Source: Neckera pumila | Lineage: Eukaryota > Streptophyta > Bryopsida > Hypnales > Neckeraceae | NCBI GenBank assembly: GCA_963969595.1 | Contig: OZ018417.1 | Span: forward strand, 18,416,501-18,480,500 | Reading direction: 5' to 3' | Length of the DNA: 64,000 nucleotides | Shown here: positions 1-11,160 of the stretch, piece after piece | Layout: each line of letters begins with the position of its first letter | Numbering within the stretch: position 1 is the stretch's first letter | Made by a program: the position numbers and the translations under genes | The notes under the pieces: generated by a model | Seen by the model: only the letters and a program-made list of their open reading frames with translations | Database searches by the model: none | What the model was told of the DNA's origin: nothing

Positions 1-910
1 GGCGTCACTTCGCTTGTAACCTCCATCCGCTTCAGAAATGAAACTCCAGTTATCATTCAAATGTAGCCATGAAAACATGCCAATCTTACAAAGCTGCAAA
101 TGGCAAGGCATTCAAATTGCTTACAACATGGCACACCGATTTAATTCTGTGTACAGGTACAATGAAATTCATGGACTAAATTCTCTACCGTTTCAACTGG
201 CTGCCCTAATTTTCCTGGCTTCAATTACCACAGACAAGAATCCATCTTCTTTCATTGACTCGCACTCGGTTCTCTTGGTTTTTTTCGCTTCTGTGATTGG
301 TTGTTTGGTTGTTGATCGTTACTTTTTTGTTTGGAACTGCTCTTGTTTCTTGCTCCCATTGTTTGCTGTGAGTGATGCTGTATAGCCTGGGCAAAATCCC
401 AGAGTTGGGGGAATGCCTGCTCTGGGAATTTCTCCATTCTGGGGTTTTGCCTACAACCTCAAGATCTTCATTCCTAACCCCTCTATCGGCCTTCAACCAG
501 TGAGCTTGGAGCAATTAGAGAATCCGGGGTTTAGCCAACCATTTGCTAGGAGGGTCGATCTCCAAAAAGGGCTTAATGTACTAATTTGGTTGTCTCAGTT
601 TACTCCAAAATCGTCGATCCTGCTGTATGACTTTTAGTCCCATCACGAGTGGATCAAGTAGTTTCAATTTGAAAGCTCACTGGGCGCTGTTCTTCAAGGC
701 GAACCAAAGCGGGCTTTGAAATTGGCAGGGCTTGAACTACTTTCCATTTGTCCCTGGAAGATATTAAATGATTGACTTGGGATCCAAGGATGGTTGTTGT
801 GGAGCAAAATATCAAACCGAAGGCAACAATTTTAGCTGTGATATGTGCTGATCTGTTCCACAAAGATGAAGGAAAAATCAGCGAGAGACCATCTTCGGAG
901 ATTGAATTAA
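1..910. other. no supported gene; possible further exon at the left edge
   Basis: I see no convincing coding region here. On the minus strand the first ~25 bases, preceded by a TTTCTGAAG acceptor-like sequence, can be read in phase as RMEVTSEVT. That could be another coiled-coil exon of the gene at 911-3947 running out of the window. The other open frames have no recognisable domain and look fortuitous. Confidence 0.3.
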
Positions 911-3900
911 TTAAACCTTGCAAAGCTGAAAGAGCAAATATGGATGGATATAAGGGCATGCATGGAGTGGAAGGAGGACTTGCCACAGCATGTTGGACAT
1001 GAGTTTTAGGTCAAATTCGAGCTTCCTTGCACGGCTCTCGTTGGCATCAATGGCAAGCTCCACATTTTGCAACTTATGGTGAGCGTCGTGTACCTGAACG
1101 AAGTTGCATTTGCACACTAGGAGGGGAGTCACCTTCCTGTTCGAATTTTGATGTTCACCCTTGTTTCCTTGCATTTCATTACTACTCTCGTAACCAAAAA
1201 TAAATGGAGGTCAAGTGACAAGCTAATGCTCAATGAATTGGAGTATTAGCCAGTCATTGGAAGAATTAACTGGAAGTCTCTGGAGGAAACCATTTCTCCT
1301 TCATAGATGGAGAATGCGCACAACTGGGACTCCCTGTATTGAATTATTAGTTCGTCCATGATTTTCTCACTCTCTAGTCTCTACTCTTATTTATCGTGTG
1401 ACACCAATTAACCAAATTCACACTATCTTCAATTAATGCAGGTTGAAATAGTACTGTATTGTACTAATTTACTCACAAACAAAATTTTGTAGTGGCTAAT
1501 TTTGCACCCTCACAAATAGGATAAATCCATGGATTTCTATGTGCAGACAGAGAAATGGGGCTCAGAAATGGAGTGAGTACCTCTCTTTCCTTGGCATGGA
1601 GCATTTTCTCCAGCTCTCGGATGCGCGCATCCCGAGATCCCACAGTGATGTTCAAGGTGTTGTTAGTGGCTTCCAGCTTCCGCTGCGCCTCCGCTAATTC
1701 CATCTCTCGGCTCTGTGTTACATTAAAAGTTTAGTGCAAGCCAAGGTAGCCTAAATCATAACCTCAATGCCTTATTTCATGAAGAGCTTGCTTGGGGTCT
1801 TGCAAATCGTACCTGGCATGTGTTTTCAAGGCTAGCAAATTGTCTGTCCCGCTCTTGCAGCAGTTTACGCAGTGATCCCGCAATTTCGAATGCATTGGTA
1901 AGCTTCTCACTGGATTCATCAGACACTGATCCCTCCAGCTTCTCTGCTGTGTTTCTCAGCACCTGAATTGCAACATAATTGGGTTTCAAGAAGAAGTTAG
2001 TGGATCCTAATTTGCATCACTACGTGAAGTATTTGAATCCAGGGCTTTTTTTTTCATTTTTGAAGAAGTGCCATAGTGGCGATATAAAATGTTACAGTGG
2101 TGCTCCAAATTGCAACATTCATCCACTTATTGGATGTATAGTATGGTTTTCATCCACAATTAGGCGATTTCATCTGATATTTTTTTTAATTTCAAAGTTG
2201 TCTGGCGATTTCATCCAATTTTTTTGGCATTTTTTATAACCTTTTTTAGCCAGATTTTTTTTTGTGATGCAATCTGGCACCAGAAAGCCAAAAAAAAAAG
2301 CCCTATTTGAATCACATAAATAGGAGTGTGAGTTTTGTGAGATCTATCTATTCTGTAAGAGAGCTTGGGGTACAAGAATCTGGAGAGACCAAATTTTTAT
2401 CTTTGTGCGTGAAATACTTATGCAATTTCAAAGTGGAAGGTTGTGAGCACTGAAACCACACATAGAGATTTTTTTCCTACTCAGTGGAGTGGTTTGGGTT
2501 ACAGTAGACAAAAAGATCAATAATTCGAAGATCAACAATCTTAAACGTTTAAACATATCATGCATCAGATTGATTACTCCACTGTTATGTTATGAAAAAA
2601 AACCAAGTTTGTGATTAGAGAAGCTGAAATTGGGAACAAGAGAATATATTTTAGAACACTACCAGTAGGTCCCTATAGTTTTCAGTATTCTCTGTCTTTG
2701 GTTATGAACTAACTCCTGGTACTCACCCACCTGCTTGTAGGTGTCTATTTGGTTGGTTTTCTCCGCCAGTTGGGTGCGGTGGTCGTGGAGAGCTTGCCTC
2801 AAGTTTTGCATGTCCACAGTGCTGCGCACATCTCCTGCATAATCTTCAGCATTTTTCGTCTGAAGTATTTTCTGCACAAAGTTATTGCATTCTTCTATTT
2901 GTCTTCCAGCCAACCTCTCATACACTGATGAGGTTTCAAATTGCATACTTGCCGTGCCCAGATAGAGCTCTACAGATTTTATAAAAAAAATTTACCATGA
3001 ATATGCGCTCAGACCTCTTTAATATGACTCGAAAACATTCTGGAACATTATGACGACGACTGTAGCTCATTTATCACTACTTCAAAAAAAATTATTGGCC
3101 TGTTTCGGGACTCCAATCAGGAGGGCCAGAGGTGAGGATATGCTGACTTTATTGTCTGCAAATTATATTTCACGTAGATGAAGTCTCATTATGCAAAGAA
3201 TCCACTTGCAGCAATGATTGATTCTGCAGTGTAGCTAAAGTCTGCAAGATTTCAACAATTTTTTGATCCAGCTGTAAGCCTAGAGGGGACTCATGCAATT
3301 ATGCAGCTAGATTTCGTAGGAAACTCGTTGAATAGTTGTTGTAAATCATCAGAAAGCGAATTGTAGGTTCCAAAATAAAACAAAAATGTGGAAAATCTGC
3401 AGGAATTCGTAGCCCTAACCAAAATTTCTTGGAGTCAACACACCTAGAAACAAAAACAAAAACAGAAAAAATTGCAAAGCAATGAAAACAAATCCGACCT
3501 GCAGTCTTTCCACTTCGGCTTCAAGCTCTTCAGCCCGGTGATGCTGGTGGTCCAGTTCCTCATGCATGGACTTCTCCAGAACAGCCCCGTCTTCGAGCGC
3601 TCTCTGCAGATTCTCTTTCTGCTTGTCCTTGCAGACGATGGTGTTCCGCAGGTTTGTGATTTCGGACGCCATTTTGTCCAAGCACTCACTCAGCTGCAGC
3701 TTCTGCACTCCCAGTGTGGCCATTTCATCGTCATCTCCCTGGTGAAGTACCTGAACAATGCCCTCCAATTTCACAAAATCAAAACGTCATAAACTCACAG
3801 AAACAAAAACTTAAGAAAAATCCACCTTCAGTCTACAAACTCCACACCAGTGAACAAACTCTATTTCATTCTTTTCCTTACTTTTTGCAAAGGGGTTTTC

Positions 3901-3947
3901 ACCAGCCTTACCCTAAGCTTCCCCGGATGCTCGGTGGATTTCCTCAT
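911..3947 (-). CDS. coiled-coil protein, six exons, function unknown
   Basis: Proposed exons on the minus strand: 3947-3912, 3750-3499, 2967-2731, 1962-1813, 1712-1581 and 1093-911. They give about 328 residues. Every intron is phase 0, with GT donors and AG acceptors (for example TTCAG before exons 2, 4 and 6). The start is the ATG at 3947 (MRKSTEHPGKLR), followed by a GTAAGG donor. Almost the whole product is charged heptad-like helix (LRNTAEKLEGS, RELEKMLHAKERE, RARKLEFDLKLM), which predicts a long parallel coiled coil with no signal peptide or membrane segment. I do not recognise the family. Plant kinetochore, vesicle-tether and microtubule proteins have this look, but nothing here decides. 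The weakest parts are the exon 3 acceptor and the 3' end. The last exon could read to the stop at 911, or splice at AAG|GTTTAA or CAA|GTCCTC to exons beyond the window. Confidence 0.65.
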
Positions 3948-4604
3948 GTTTTTTCCTTCCGAAATTATACTCCCAGACCGGCTTCAACTCTCAGAATTTA
4001 ACTCAGTGCAAAGAGGTCAAGGATTTCTGAGAGTGTGTGCTTGCAAGAGACGCAGTTAGAGCATGAATTGTAAGTGAAATGCTTCGCAGGACAATTCAGT
4101 GATCTCAACTGATTCCCACTGATCTTCTCCGATCCCTGTCATGGATGAGATTGGCATGGATTGGGCAAGCGGGGTGTCCCAAGACATCATGGCAGTTATA
4201 ACCGACTCGGATGTTGGCCTTTGGAGGCTTCAGACGTTGCTTCACGTGATTCCTTGGACTTTACTCTTGGCCCTCAAATAGGCGCCTGGGCAGGGTATTT
4301 TTTCTTTGGTTTTGGGAGAAGTGCTGAAGTGGCCACATAAATGAAAATGATGTAGCCAATTATTTTAGTAATGCATGTGTTGAACATAATTATTCCTGAC
4401 ACTTGCATTAATTGCGACAACAGATGAATAACACATATTTTTTAGTTTGCTACGAGAGATTGCTGTCAAAGCAAGTGAAAGTCTATGCAATTGTCACTAG
4501 TCAGAGTGGTTGGTCACTTGTAACTATGGCAATTTATTAATTTGGCGGAATTTCACTACTTTGACACTTCTCAAGACTCCTTATGACCTGAAACATAGAT
4601 CTAA
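3948..4604. other. intergenic, upstream of the coiled-coil gene
   Basis: This is the presumed promoter side of the minus-strand gene at 911-3947. I see no clear TATA box, open frame or repeat with a partner in the window. Confidence 0.4.
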
Positions 4605-5113
4605 AGGTATGTTTGCACTTGGTGTTAAAGCGTGTTGTTAATGAGGGTCTTAGGGCAACCCCATGTCTAGCTCGTGGAAAAGGGGCACCAAATGGCCAAA
4701 ATTCATTGTTTGGCATGCGGCAAGAGTCATGGGCCCACGAGAAGACTCGCCAAGTGGTCAAAAGGTCCTCCAAACTTCCTATTTTATGGAGTATTATTTT
4801 AGAAAGAATCTCTTCAACTTTTGAAGAGAAGCTTTCAAAAGGTGAGGCTCAAAACATTATTTAATAGCTTGGTGAGCCACGTTGAAAAGTCTTCATGTAC
4901 CCATGCCTTCTTTATTTTTGGCCATGGTTGGGCATGTTTTTTCACGTGGCGTGCGTGCCACAGGGCAATTTCCAAGCCCCGCCCCGCTCATGCCCGTGTT
5001 GAGTGCCTTGGGCAAGTTGCTGTGGGGTTGCTCTTAGGAACAAATTTAGACCTACTTCTAGACCAAATTCACATTGCAAACATCACCCCTAATATCAAGA
5101 ACAAACATACTTT
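4605..5113. mobile_element. MITE-like element with ~20-bp inverted ends
   Basis: The left end reads GTATGTTTGCACTTGGTGTTA. The reverse complement of the right end reads GTATGTTTGTTCTTGATATTA. Internal stretches near both ends (GAGGGTCTT on the left; AACAAATTTAGAC and AACATCACCCCTAA on the right) recur in the 123-bp element that the Copia insertion splits at 18993-24383. The smaller one therefore looks like an internally deleted relative. No transposase frame is present. I could not identify a convincing target-site duplication. Confidence 0.6.
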
Positions 5114-6150
5114 AAGCTAAGTACCCCAAACCACCACTTTTTGCTACTGTGTCTGGTTATTAGAATGGTCAAATTGTCATATTTTTTTTATAGGCCGCAT
5201 ACATGCTTGAAAAAATTCTAGATAATTTGGAATTGTACAACATATAGGAAAAAAATTGTTTACAGAAAGAAAAAGGGAATGAGTCAAAACACTAAATTGT
5301 TAAGAATTCAGCTATGGAATTGGAAAATGCCAATCCCAATGGTTATAATGTTGTAATAAACAATATACACCTAGTGTTTTTATTTTTTTTCAAAAATATG
5401 GAAAATTAAGTAAACAATTTCAAAGTTTATTTTAGAGTAGAGATTCTATAATTACCCGCAAACTAAAATTACTCATAACTTTCATCTCATTAATCAAAAT
5501 GGAATAATTCAAAGCTTTACATGTATATATAAATCTAGAGAACCAATTTCAAATTTTTTATTTCTTAAAAAAGTAATTTTTAAAGAATTTTTTGAGTTGC
5601 TTGCCGAATAATGAAAATTACATATCATACAATAACTTTTTAACCATGTATTCAAAAGTTGTTGCACCTTAATGCTATTCCTTGTGCACATGTTGTATGA
5701 AAATTTCAAAGAAAAAAAATCAAATTTTCCATTTGTAGTAAGCTGTCCAAAATTGTTATGTTGCCAAAAAATGCCATTTGGTCCTTTGGGGGTTAAAGTT
5801 TGCAACTTACTATTGTTCTAGAATTTACATATTTATGTAACTTTTTAAATGTAAATCTCTAAAGGACCAAAAGTGTTTTTTAATTAAAATTGTCAAAAGC
5901 AATTCTTCAATATATAATTTTGTAGGTGATTCTCTAGGGCCCACACGTCTTGTTGCCAACTAAAAGGAGGTTCCAACGCACATACACTTGGATATTTTAT
6001 GTGAAAGGTATAAACGGTCAAAAAAAATTTAGCCGTAGATGTTGTAGAATTGTTTCGTCAACATATGCACATATTGATTTTGAAGATGTACATATGATAA
6101 TGATGGCGGTTTTAGGCAAGGTGCAATTTTTGAGTTGAGACACCTTATAC
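5114..6150. repeat. dispersed repeat, copy 1, interrupted by other insertions
   Basis: The left part (CACTTTTTGCTACTG, TTAGAATGGTCAAATT) and the right part (GGAGGTTCCAACGCACA ... GATGTACATATGATAATGATGG) both match the repeat at 7775-8292 in the same order and strand. In this copy they are separated by about 750 bases of foreign sequence, including the TTAA element that ends at 5796. No coding potential is seen. Confidence 0.6.
5205..5796. mobile_element. TTAA/CCCC element, right-hand part (family 2)
   Basis: The right terminus is GTCCTTTGGGGG followed by TTAA at 5793-5796. The body (ATGTTGCCAAAAAATGCC; GCTTTACATGTATATATAAA; CAATCCCAATGGTTATAATG) matches the reverse complement of 33617-34532 and the right arm of 43714-44458. 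The left terminus is not recognisable, so the start given is approximate. It is non-coding. Confidence 0.6.
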
Positions 6151-6346
6151 TTATTCTAATTTTTGTGCAAATGAATCATGAATGTCATAGTTATTGACAC
6201 CCAAAATCTCACCAATTTCATGAAATCAATAAAATTGAGTCTATTTTGTAAATGATAAAAATTGCCCCGTCAAAGGATAAATGTGCATATTACAAACAAT
6301 GGTGTTGGATAATCCAAGAATGATCACTACCACATCATAGGGGGGG

Positions 6347-6603
6347 TTAAGCTAAGTGGTCAGGGAGGATTGACCCCCTTATTGCCCCATCAAAAGATAA
6401 ATGTAAAAATTGCCCTCTATTTTATGCCACTTAAATTTTGTGTTTCTCCATTTATCCTTGCTAATTTGGAGCCTCTAATTGCAAATATGAATTCAAAATT
6501 TGCAAATTTCATCAAATGTGGAAAATAAAAAATTCCAGTGTTTTCTGCAAGTATAAAACTCGGGGCAATAGGGGGGTCAATCTTCCCTGGCTGGTCTCTT
6601 AAA
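6347..6603. mobile_element. MITE with ~41-bp terminal inverted repeats (GGATTGACCCCC type)
   Basis: The left end starts TTAAGCTAAGTGGTCAGGGA and continues GGATTGACCCCCTTATTGCCCC. The reverse complement of the right end starts TTTAAGAGACCAGCCAGGGA and continues AGATTGACCCCCCTATTGCCCC. A longer relative with the same ends lies at 46045-47070. It is non-coding. Confidence 0.75.
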
Positions 6604-6940
6604 CATAGTCAGAGTAGGAATATTTTTACTAATGATATTTTACTTTGGGGAAGATTTCTAATTAAAAAATAAATTTTAATGAAAATTTTGGTAGAAGGTT
6701 ACAAGAAAAAACATTACTAAAAATCTTCCTACTTGAACCATGCATAAAATACCCCATGTTGTGGTTCTGAAATGCTATGAGCCGTGCGAGGATTCTGCTT
6801 GGATCCTCCTAAGTTTGCTCATTAAATTCTAATTCTAAAAATAAAATAAAATAAACCATGCTCTTTGAAATGACAACTCAAGTCGGGTTCAAATTTTGCA
6901 TCCATTGGAATAAAACTCTATAAATTATTAGCAAATGAAG

Positions 6941-7114
6941 CATTAGAAAAAATTTCAGCCTACGGGAGGGCTGTTTCAAGTTGACATGCCATGCTATTTC
7001 ATGCATGGCCTGTCAACTTGGAAAGTGCCCTTGGTGAGCAGTTAGAGTGTATGACTGCTCGTCGGAGTAGTCAGATTTTACAGATTTTTTTAATTTTTTT
7101 AATTTTTTAAAAGA

Positions 7115-7200
<86 letters not shown>

Positions 7201-7372
7201 TTTTTATTAATTTTTTTAATTTGCAAATTTTGGTCATGTGCCACTGTCACAGCAGAAATTGCTGCACAGAAATAGGGGAAAAACGAATTTTTGAGCAAAA
7301 AAAAAAGTAAATTTCAAGGTACCTTGGAGGGTTGTGGAGCAACCCTCTAAAGGCCTGAAATTTTCTCTAATG
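6941..7372. mobile_element. CATTAG-type MITE carrying an (AT)n tract
   Basis: The left end CATTAGAAAAAATTTCAG pairs with the right end, whose reverse complement is CATTAGAGAAAATTTCAGG. Inside it are a second hairpin (CAAGTTGACATGCC against GGCCTGTCAACTTG) and a long (AT)n microsatellite. At least six other elements in this window have the same terminal motif: 30454, 41542, 55518, 59454, 62026 and a partial one near 38667. It has no coding capacity. Confidence 0.7.
7121..7195. repeat. (AT)n microsatellite
   Basis: An uninterrupted AT dinucleotide run of about 75 bases, lying inside the CATTAG-type MITE. It will create assembly and genotyping length uncertainty. Confidence 0.97.
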
Positions 7373-7774
7373 ACATGTCACACATGGAACAAAAGTAGCT
7401 AGGAATTTTTGAGTTGCACCGTCAATTGGTCAATTGAATTACCAACCTCGAGTTCAACTACTTATGCCAAATCACAGGAAACAATTGCTTTTGTGGAAGA
7501 TCAAGAGGTTGAGCTCGAGTGAAAGAGTTTGGAAGATGTTCCGACTTACACTATTAGAAAATTACTAAGGTAGGAGGTTCATAAATCGTCTCTTTAAATC
7601 TATCTATCTCATCAATGACAGTAATAGATGTGTTAAAGAACATGTTCCTAGATAGGAGACACATTTAGAACCTGATCAATTTATAAACTTCCTACCTTAC
7701 AAAGACCTACAAGATCTTGTCAATTATATATTTAAGTATTAAACCATACAACTATACATTCAATAGTATGGTAT

Positions 7775-8292
7775 GAGGGTACCTCCCAAGCCAACACTTT
7801 TTGCTATTGGGCCTATTTATTATTATTAGAATGGTCAAATTTTCATATTTTCTTATTGGCAAGTGAAGGGGCGGTTCCAATGCACCCAAAAACATGACAT
7901 TTGGATCCCATATGCAAAAGGTACAAAGGATCAAAGTTTTTTTGGTACCATAGTTGCAAGGCAAGGTCGGCAAAAACAATTTTAAAAACAAGATGCCAAA
8001 ATTTTAGGAAAATTGTTTTTTCAATAAAAAAACACTTTTGTATGGTGAAGAAAAAGAATATTGATCCCAAATTCTATTTTTAGCATGCATTGAACCTTAT
8101 TTTTTTGAAAGAAATAATTATTTGACAAAAAGGTGTTAACCTTGCGATACACTTATTGTAGAGTTGATATTCTAAAATCGTTTCTTCCACATACGTATAT
8201 ATTGATGTTGGAGATGTACACAAAGAGATGATTGATGGTGGTTTTATTTATGCATGGTGTAATTTTGAATGTAGCCACCTTAGTAAAGCCAG
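7775..8292. repeat. dispersed repeat, copy 2 (uninterrupted)
   Basis: This is the compact version of the repeat at 5114-6150. The shared landmarks are CACTTTTTGCTATTGGG, TTAGAATGGTCAAATTTTC, GGCGGTTCCAATGCACC, ATTGATGTTGGAGATGTACA and TGTAGCCACCTTA. The small open frames on both strands here have no recognisable domain. Confidence 0.6.
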
Positions 8293-8919
8293 GGTTTCAT
8301 TATTCCTAGATAATTTCATGGTAAAACATAAGAAGGATATCTTATTGTCAACCCTTTTCTGCTTTATTATGCGTGCCAATCAATTCAACCTTCCCTTATT
8401 TCAATGAAAAATCTGTCATAGTCTTTGTATATTTATTAAATCAAATTTACTTTAGAACAATTCATGTGAAGATCGCGGCATGATCTTTCATCCTCAAAGG
8501 GTGATAAATATATCATTCATCACTCCAATACATAAGAGTGATGAAGCTCCATGCTTACAATATCTATTTCTAAAGTATTCATTCCATTTTATTAGTGTCA
8601 CATTTGAAATTTGATAACTCTAGAAATTGATAACATGGAAATGCTGAATCTGGAATACCCGCCCTACGGGCAACATCCTCCGGTTCTCAACCTGCCACAC
8701 GTCCTCCTCATTGGGTTGCTCTGTTTGGCCATTCTCTGCTTTGAATTGGGAGCTTCGACTTTGCAAGGATCTCTGAACTTGATAGACCCACATTTTGATC
8801 GACCTTTCGAAAAATTTTCAAAGATTTTTCAGATTTTCAAAGGCTGTTGTGAGATTTTCAAGTTTGGGTGAGAGGTTCCGTTGCAAGGGTCATTGATTTG
8901 GGATTTTGTATTGAGAACC
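8293..8919 (+). promoter_or_regulatory. upstream region / probable 5' leader of the thioredoxin gene
   Basis: The base composition becomes less AT-rich from about 8640, which suits a promoter and transcribed leader ahead of the ATG at 8920. I see no unambiguous TATA box. The open frame at 8611-8871 does not resemble a protein and is treated as leader sequence. Confidence 0.4.
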
Positions 8920-11160
8920 ATGGCAACCAGGGCTCTGCGCTTGTTGCGTCGGCCTTTGTACTCCTCCCTCTGCCGATCCCGGCCAATTCCGGCTTCGTCA
9001 TCGACTTTTTTGAGCTCACGAGTTGGCTCCCCGTCATGGGTGGAGACCCAGAGGGAGACGTCTCATCCATTGAAGGCGTATTCTGCTGCCTTTTCTTCTT
9101 TTCGACACTTTGCCTCTAGTCCAGGTCTGATTTTTTTTATAATCTGAAAGTTGATACGCCTCGTTTCCAAATCATTCTGTGAGGAAATTAATTATGTCAA
9201 TTCTCAGAGTAGCTGAATGCTACTTTTTTCAATCCACGTCTATGAGAGAAATATGTCCACCTAATCTTTGGAACTTGCAGAACGCTAAACCCTAAACCCT
9301 GAATTATGGTCAAATTGCTCGATGCTTTGGAGATCGTGAATAATGTTGATCATTTCGCTTAGGTTTGATTCTTGTTTCCTATTAATTTTGCAAGAAAATT
9401 ATGTGAATTTGAGAGTAGCTGAATACCGCTTTTTGAATTAACGTCTATGAGACAAGCATGTCCACCTAATCTTTGGAACTTGCACAACCCTAAATCCTGA
9501 ACCCTGAATTAAATTCAATGTGCTTGATGCTTTTGAGATCCTGAATTGACGTTTATGATTTTTGTTTAGGTTTGATTCTCGTGTCCAATTCATTCTGCAA
9601 GGAAATTATGATAAATCTGAGAGTAGCTGAATTCCACGTTTGAATTAACATCTATGAGACAATATGTCCACCTAATCTTTGGAACTAGCATTACTCTAAA
9701 CCATAAACCAAATTCAAAGTTTTTGCGATCCTATACTAGATGTTCTCAATGTTGTGTCGCTGAATTTAGGGCTATTTAGAAAGCTATCTCAGAGATAGGT
9801 TTGAGTGATCTGAATTCGTTTAGGCGAATTTTCTTACTCGTTGCAATATTAATGGCTATTCATGTGTTCGCATTTATCCCTAAGGAGACGTGGTGCGGTG
9901 TTGGCATTTTTGTGACATGATCAGGCGAAACGTCTGCAGTTCTCGAAGTGTTACATCCTGATGAGTACAAGAGCTTGCTGAATGAAGCGAAAGGTACAGT
10001 AATCCAAAGCAGCAATCCGAATTAGTAAATAAATCTTTAATGTTACAAGCTTAGTCCATTCATACCTGGTGGTAAATGTTCGAAGCTGCTGATCTATCCA
10101 TGGACACGTGGTCTCAAGGTTATTTAAATGGATTAGTCATGTCTTTTGGTATGGTTCTTCACGTTGTGGCTGTTCCGCCTCAAAAAATTCTTTAAGAGGA
10201 ATTTTTGTGGTAATATTAGGTGCAGATTATGAGAGAGTACAGGATCGAGAAGCTATGGCAATCGATGGTTCATGTTTTTGTCCCCATCATGTTATCATGG
10301 AATGTCTCATCTACCTGACCATTTACGTGCAATACCTGCCAATGGTTTCTCGTTTAAGCTCAATGACATTCTATCCAATGTTTTTGCAGAAGACAAAAAG
10401 TTAGCAGTGGTCTACTTTACAGCGAAGTGGTGTGGCCCTTGTAAGTCAATATGTCTTTTGTGATGGAAATGTTTGTATATCCCTGAATACTTGAATTTTA
10501 GGCAAGTTTCAACGATGCAGATGTTGTCAAATTAGCCATGAATATTACATAGTAACCCTAACGTTTGTTTTGAGACTCGACGGTTACGTAGTTTACTGGC
10601 TTGAAGGTGTTTATGTTAAAAATGAAATAGAGTCAAGACTTGATGTGACTTGTGACAGGTCGGCACGTATCGCCAGTGGTGAATGCCTTGAGTAAGGAGT
10701 TCGGGGATGTCAAGTTTCTGAAAGTTGATCTGGATGAGGTAAATCTTTCCGTTCGCATACTTGTACTTTTCTTGCTTCATAATAGTGTCAATAAATGATT
10801 GCATTTCACCATGGATCTCAAGGAGATGCACTGACGCAAACGTATCTGGTTTTGCAGCAAGAGTTGCAGAAGACGATTGAAATGGCGGGCATTGCTGCGG
10901 TGGTATGTAATATGTTGTGATTCTGATTCCGTAGATTTTGAACCAGTTATAAACTTTACCTGTTTGTTATATTTATTTGTTCGAACACGGCAAACTGTTA
11001 AGGATATCTTCAGTCGTTTTTCAGTCTGGTAACTAATTCTGGGCCTCTGCTTTGGAATTGGCAGCCCACTTTTCAATTCCACTTGGAGGGCAAGATGGTC
11101 TCAGGATTCAGTGGAGCAGACTCGAAGAAATTGAGAGACACAATTCAGGAACTTTTGTAA
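8920..11160 (+). CDS. TRXO: mitochondrial thioredoxin, o-type
   Basis: Exons 8920-9124, 9925-9993, 10390-10440, 10659-10738, 10858-10902 and 11065-11160 join in phase to 181 residues. Residues 1-40 are rich in Arg and Ser with no acidic residue (MATRALRLLRRPLYSSLCRS), as in a mitochondrial presequence. The remainder is a single thioredoxin fold. It has VVYFTAKWCGPC with the redox pair Cys106/Cys109, then SPVVNALS, DVKFLKVDLDE, the cis-proline in AAVPTF (Pro151) and a C-terminal amphipathic helix. The order of motifs and the FYFTAxWCGPC-like context match plant Trx-o, which is reduced by NADPH-thioredoxin reductase and reduces mitochondrial targets. The stop sits in a good donor (TTTT|GTAAGT). 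Splicing there to 11471 would replace the terminal Leu and stop with LEEAKA and a stop at 11487-11489. Both ends are plausible. Intron 1 carries a triplicated repeat. Confidence 0.9.
9155..9745 (+). repeat. three tandem ~205-bp repeats inside thioredoxin intron 1
   Basis: A shared 21-base block beginning GTCCACCTAATCTTTGGAAC occurs at 9255, 9460 and 9666, a spacing of 205-206 bases. Flanking blocks (GAGAGTAGCTGAAT, CTATGAGA, GGTTTGATTCT) recur with the same period. Copy 1 contains AAACCCTAAACCCT (9287-9300), identical to two plant telomere repeats. The later copies keep only degenerate versions. The three units fill most of the 800-bp intron. Confidence 0.9.

Noticed and set aside
654..1002. 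Further exon of the coiled-coil gene, or a separate gene on the opposite strand
   Set aside because: Neither strand gives a recognisable protein, and no splice arrangement joins it in phase with confidence.
7107..7298. Open frame rich in Ile-Tyr on the minus strand
   Set aside because: A translation of the (AT)n microsatellite, not a gene.
8611..8871. 86-codon open frame before the thioredoxin gene
   Set aside because: No domain, and it lies where the promoter and leader should be. The presequence and conserved exons start downstream in another frame.
9283..9300. Interstitial telomere or chromosome-end remnant
   Set aside because: Only two telomere units are present, and they belong to a repeated intronic block, so a telo-box reading is more reasonable.
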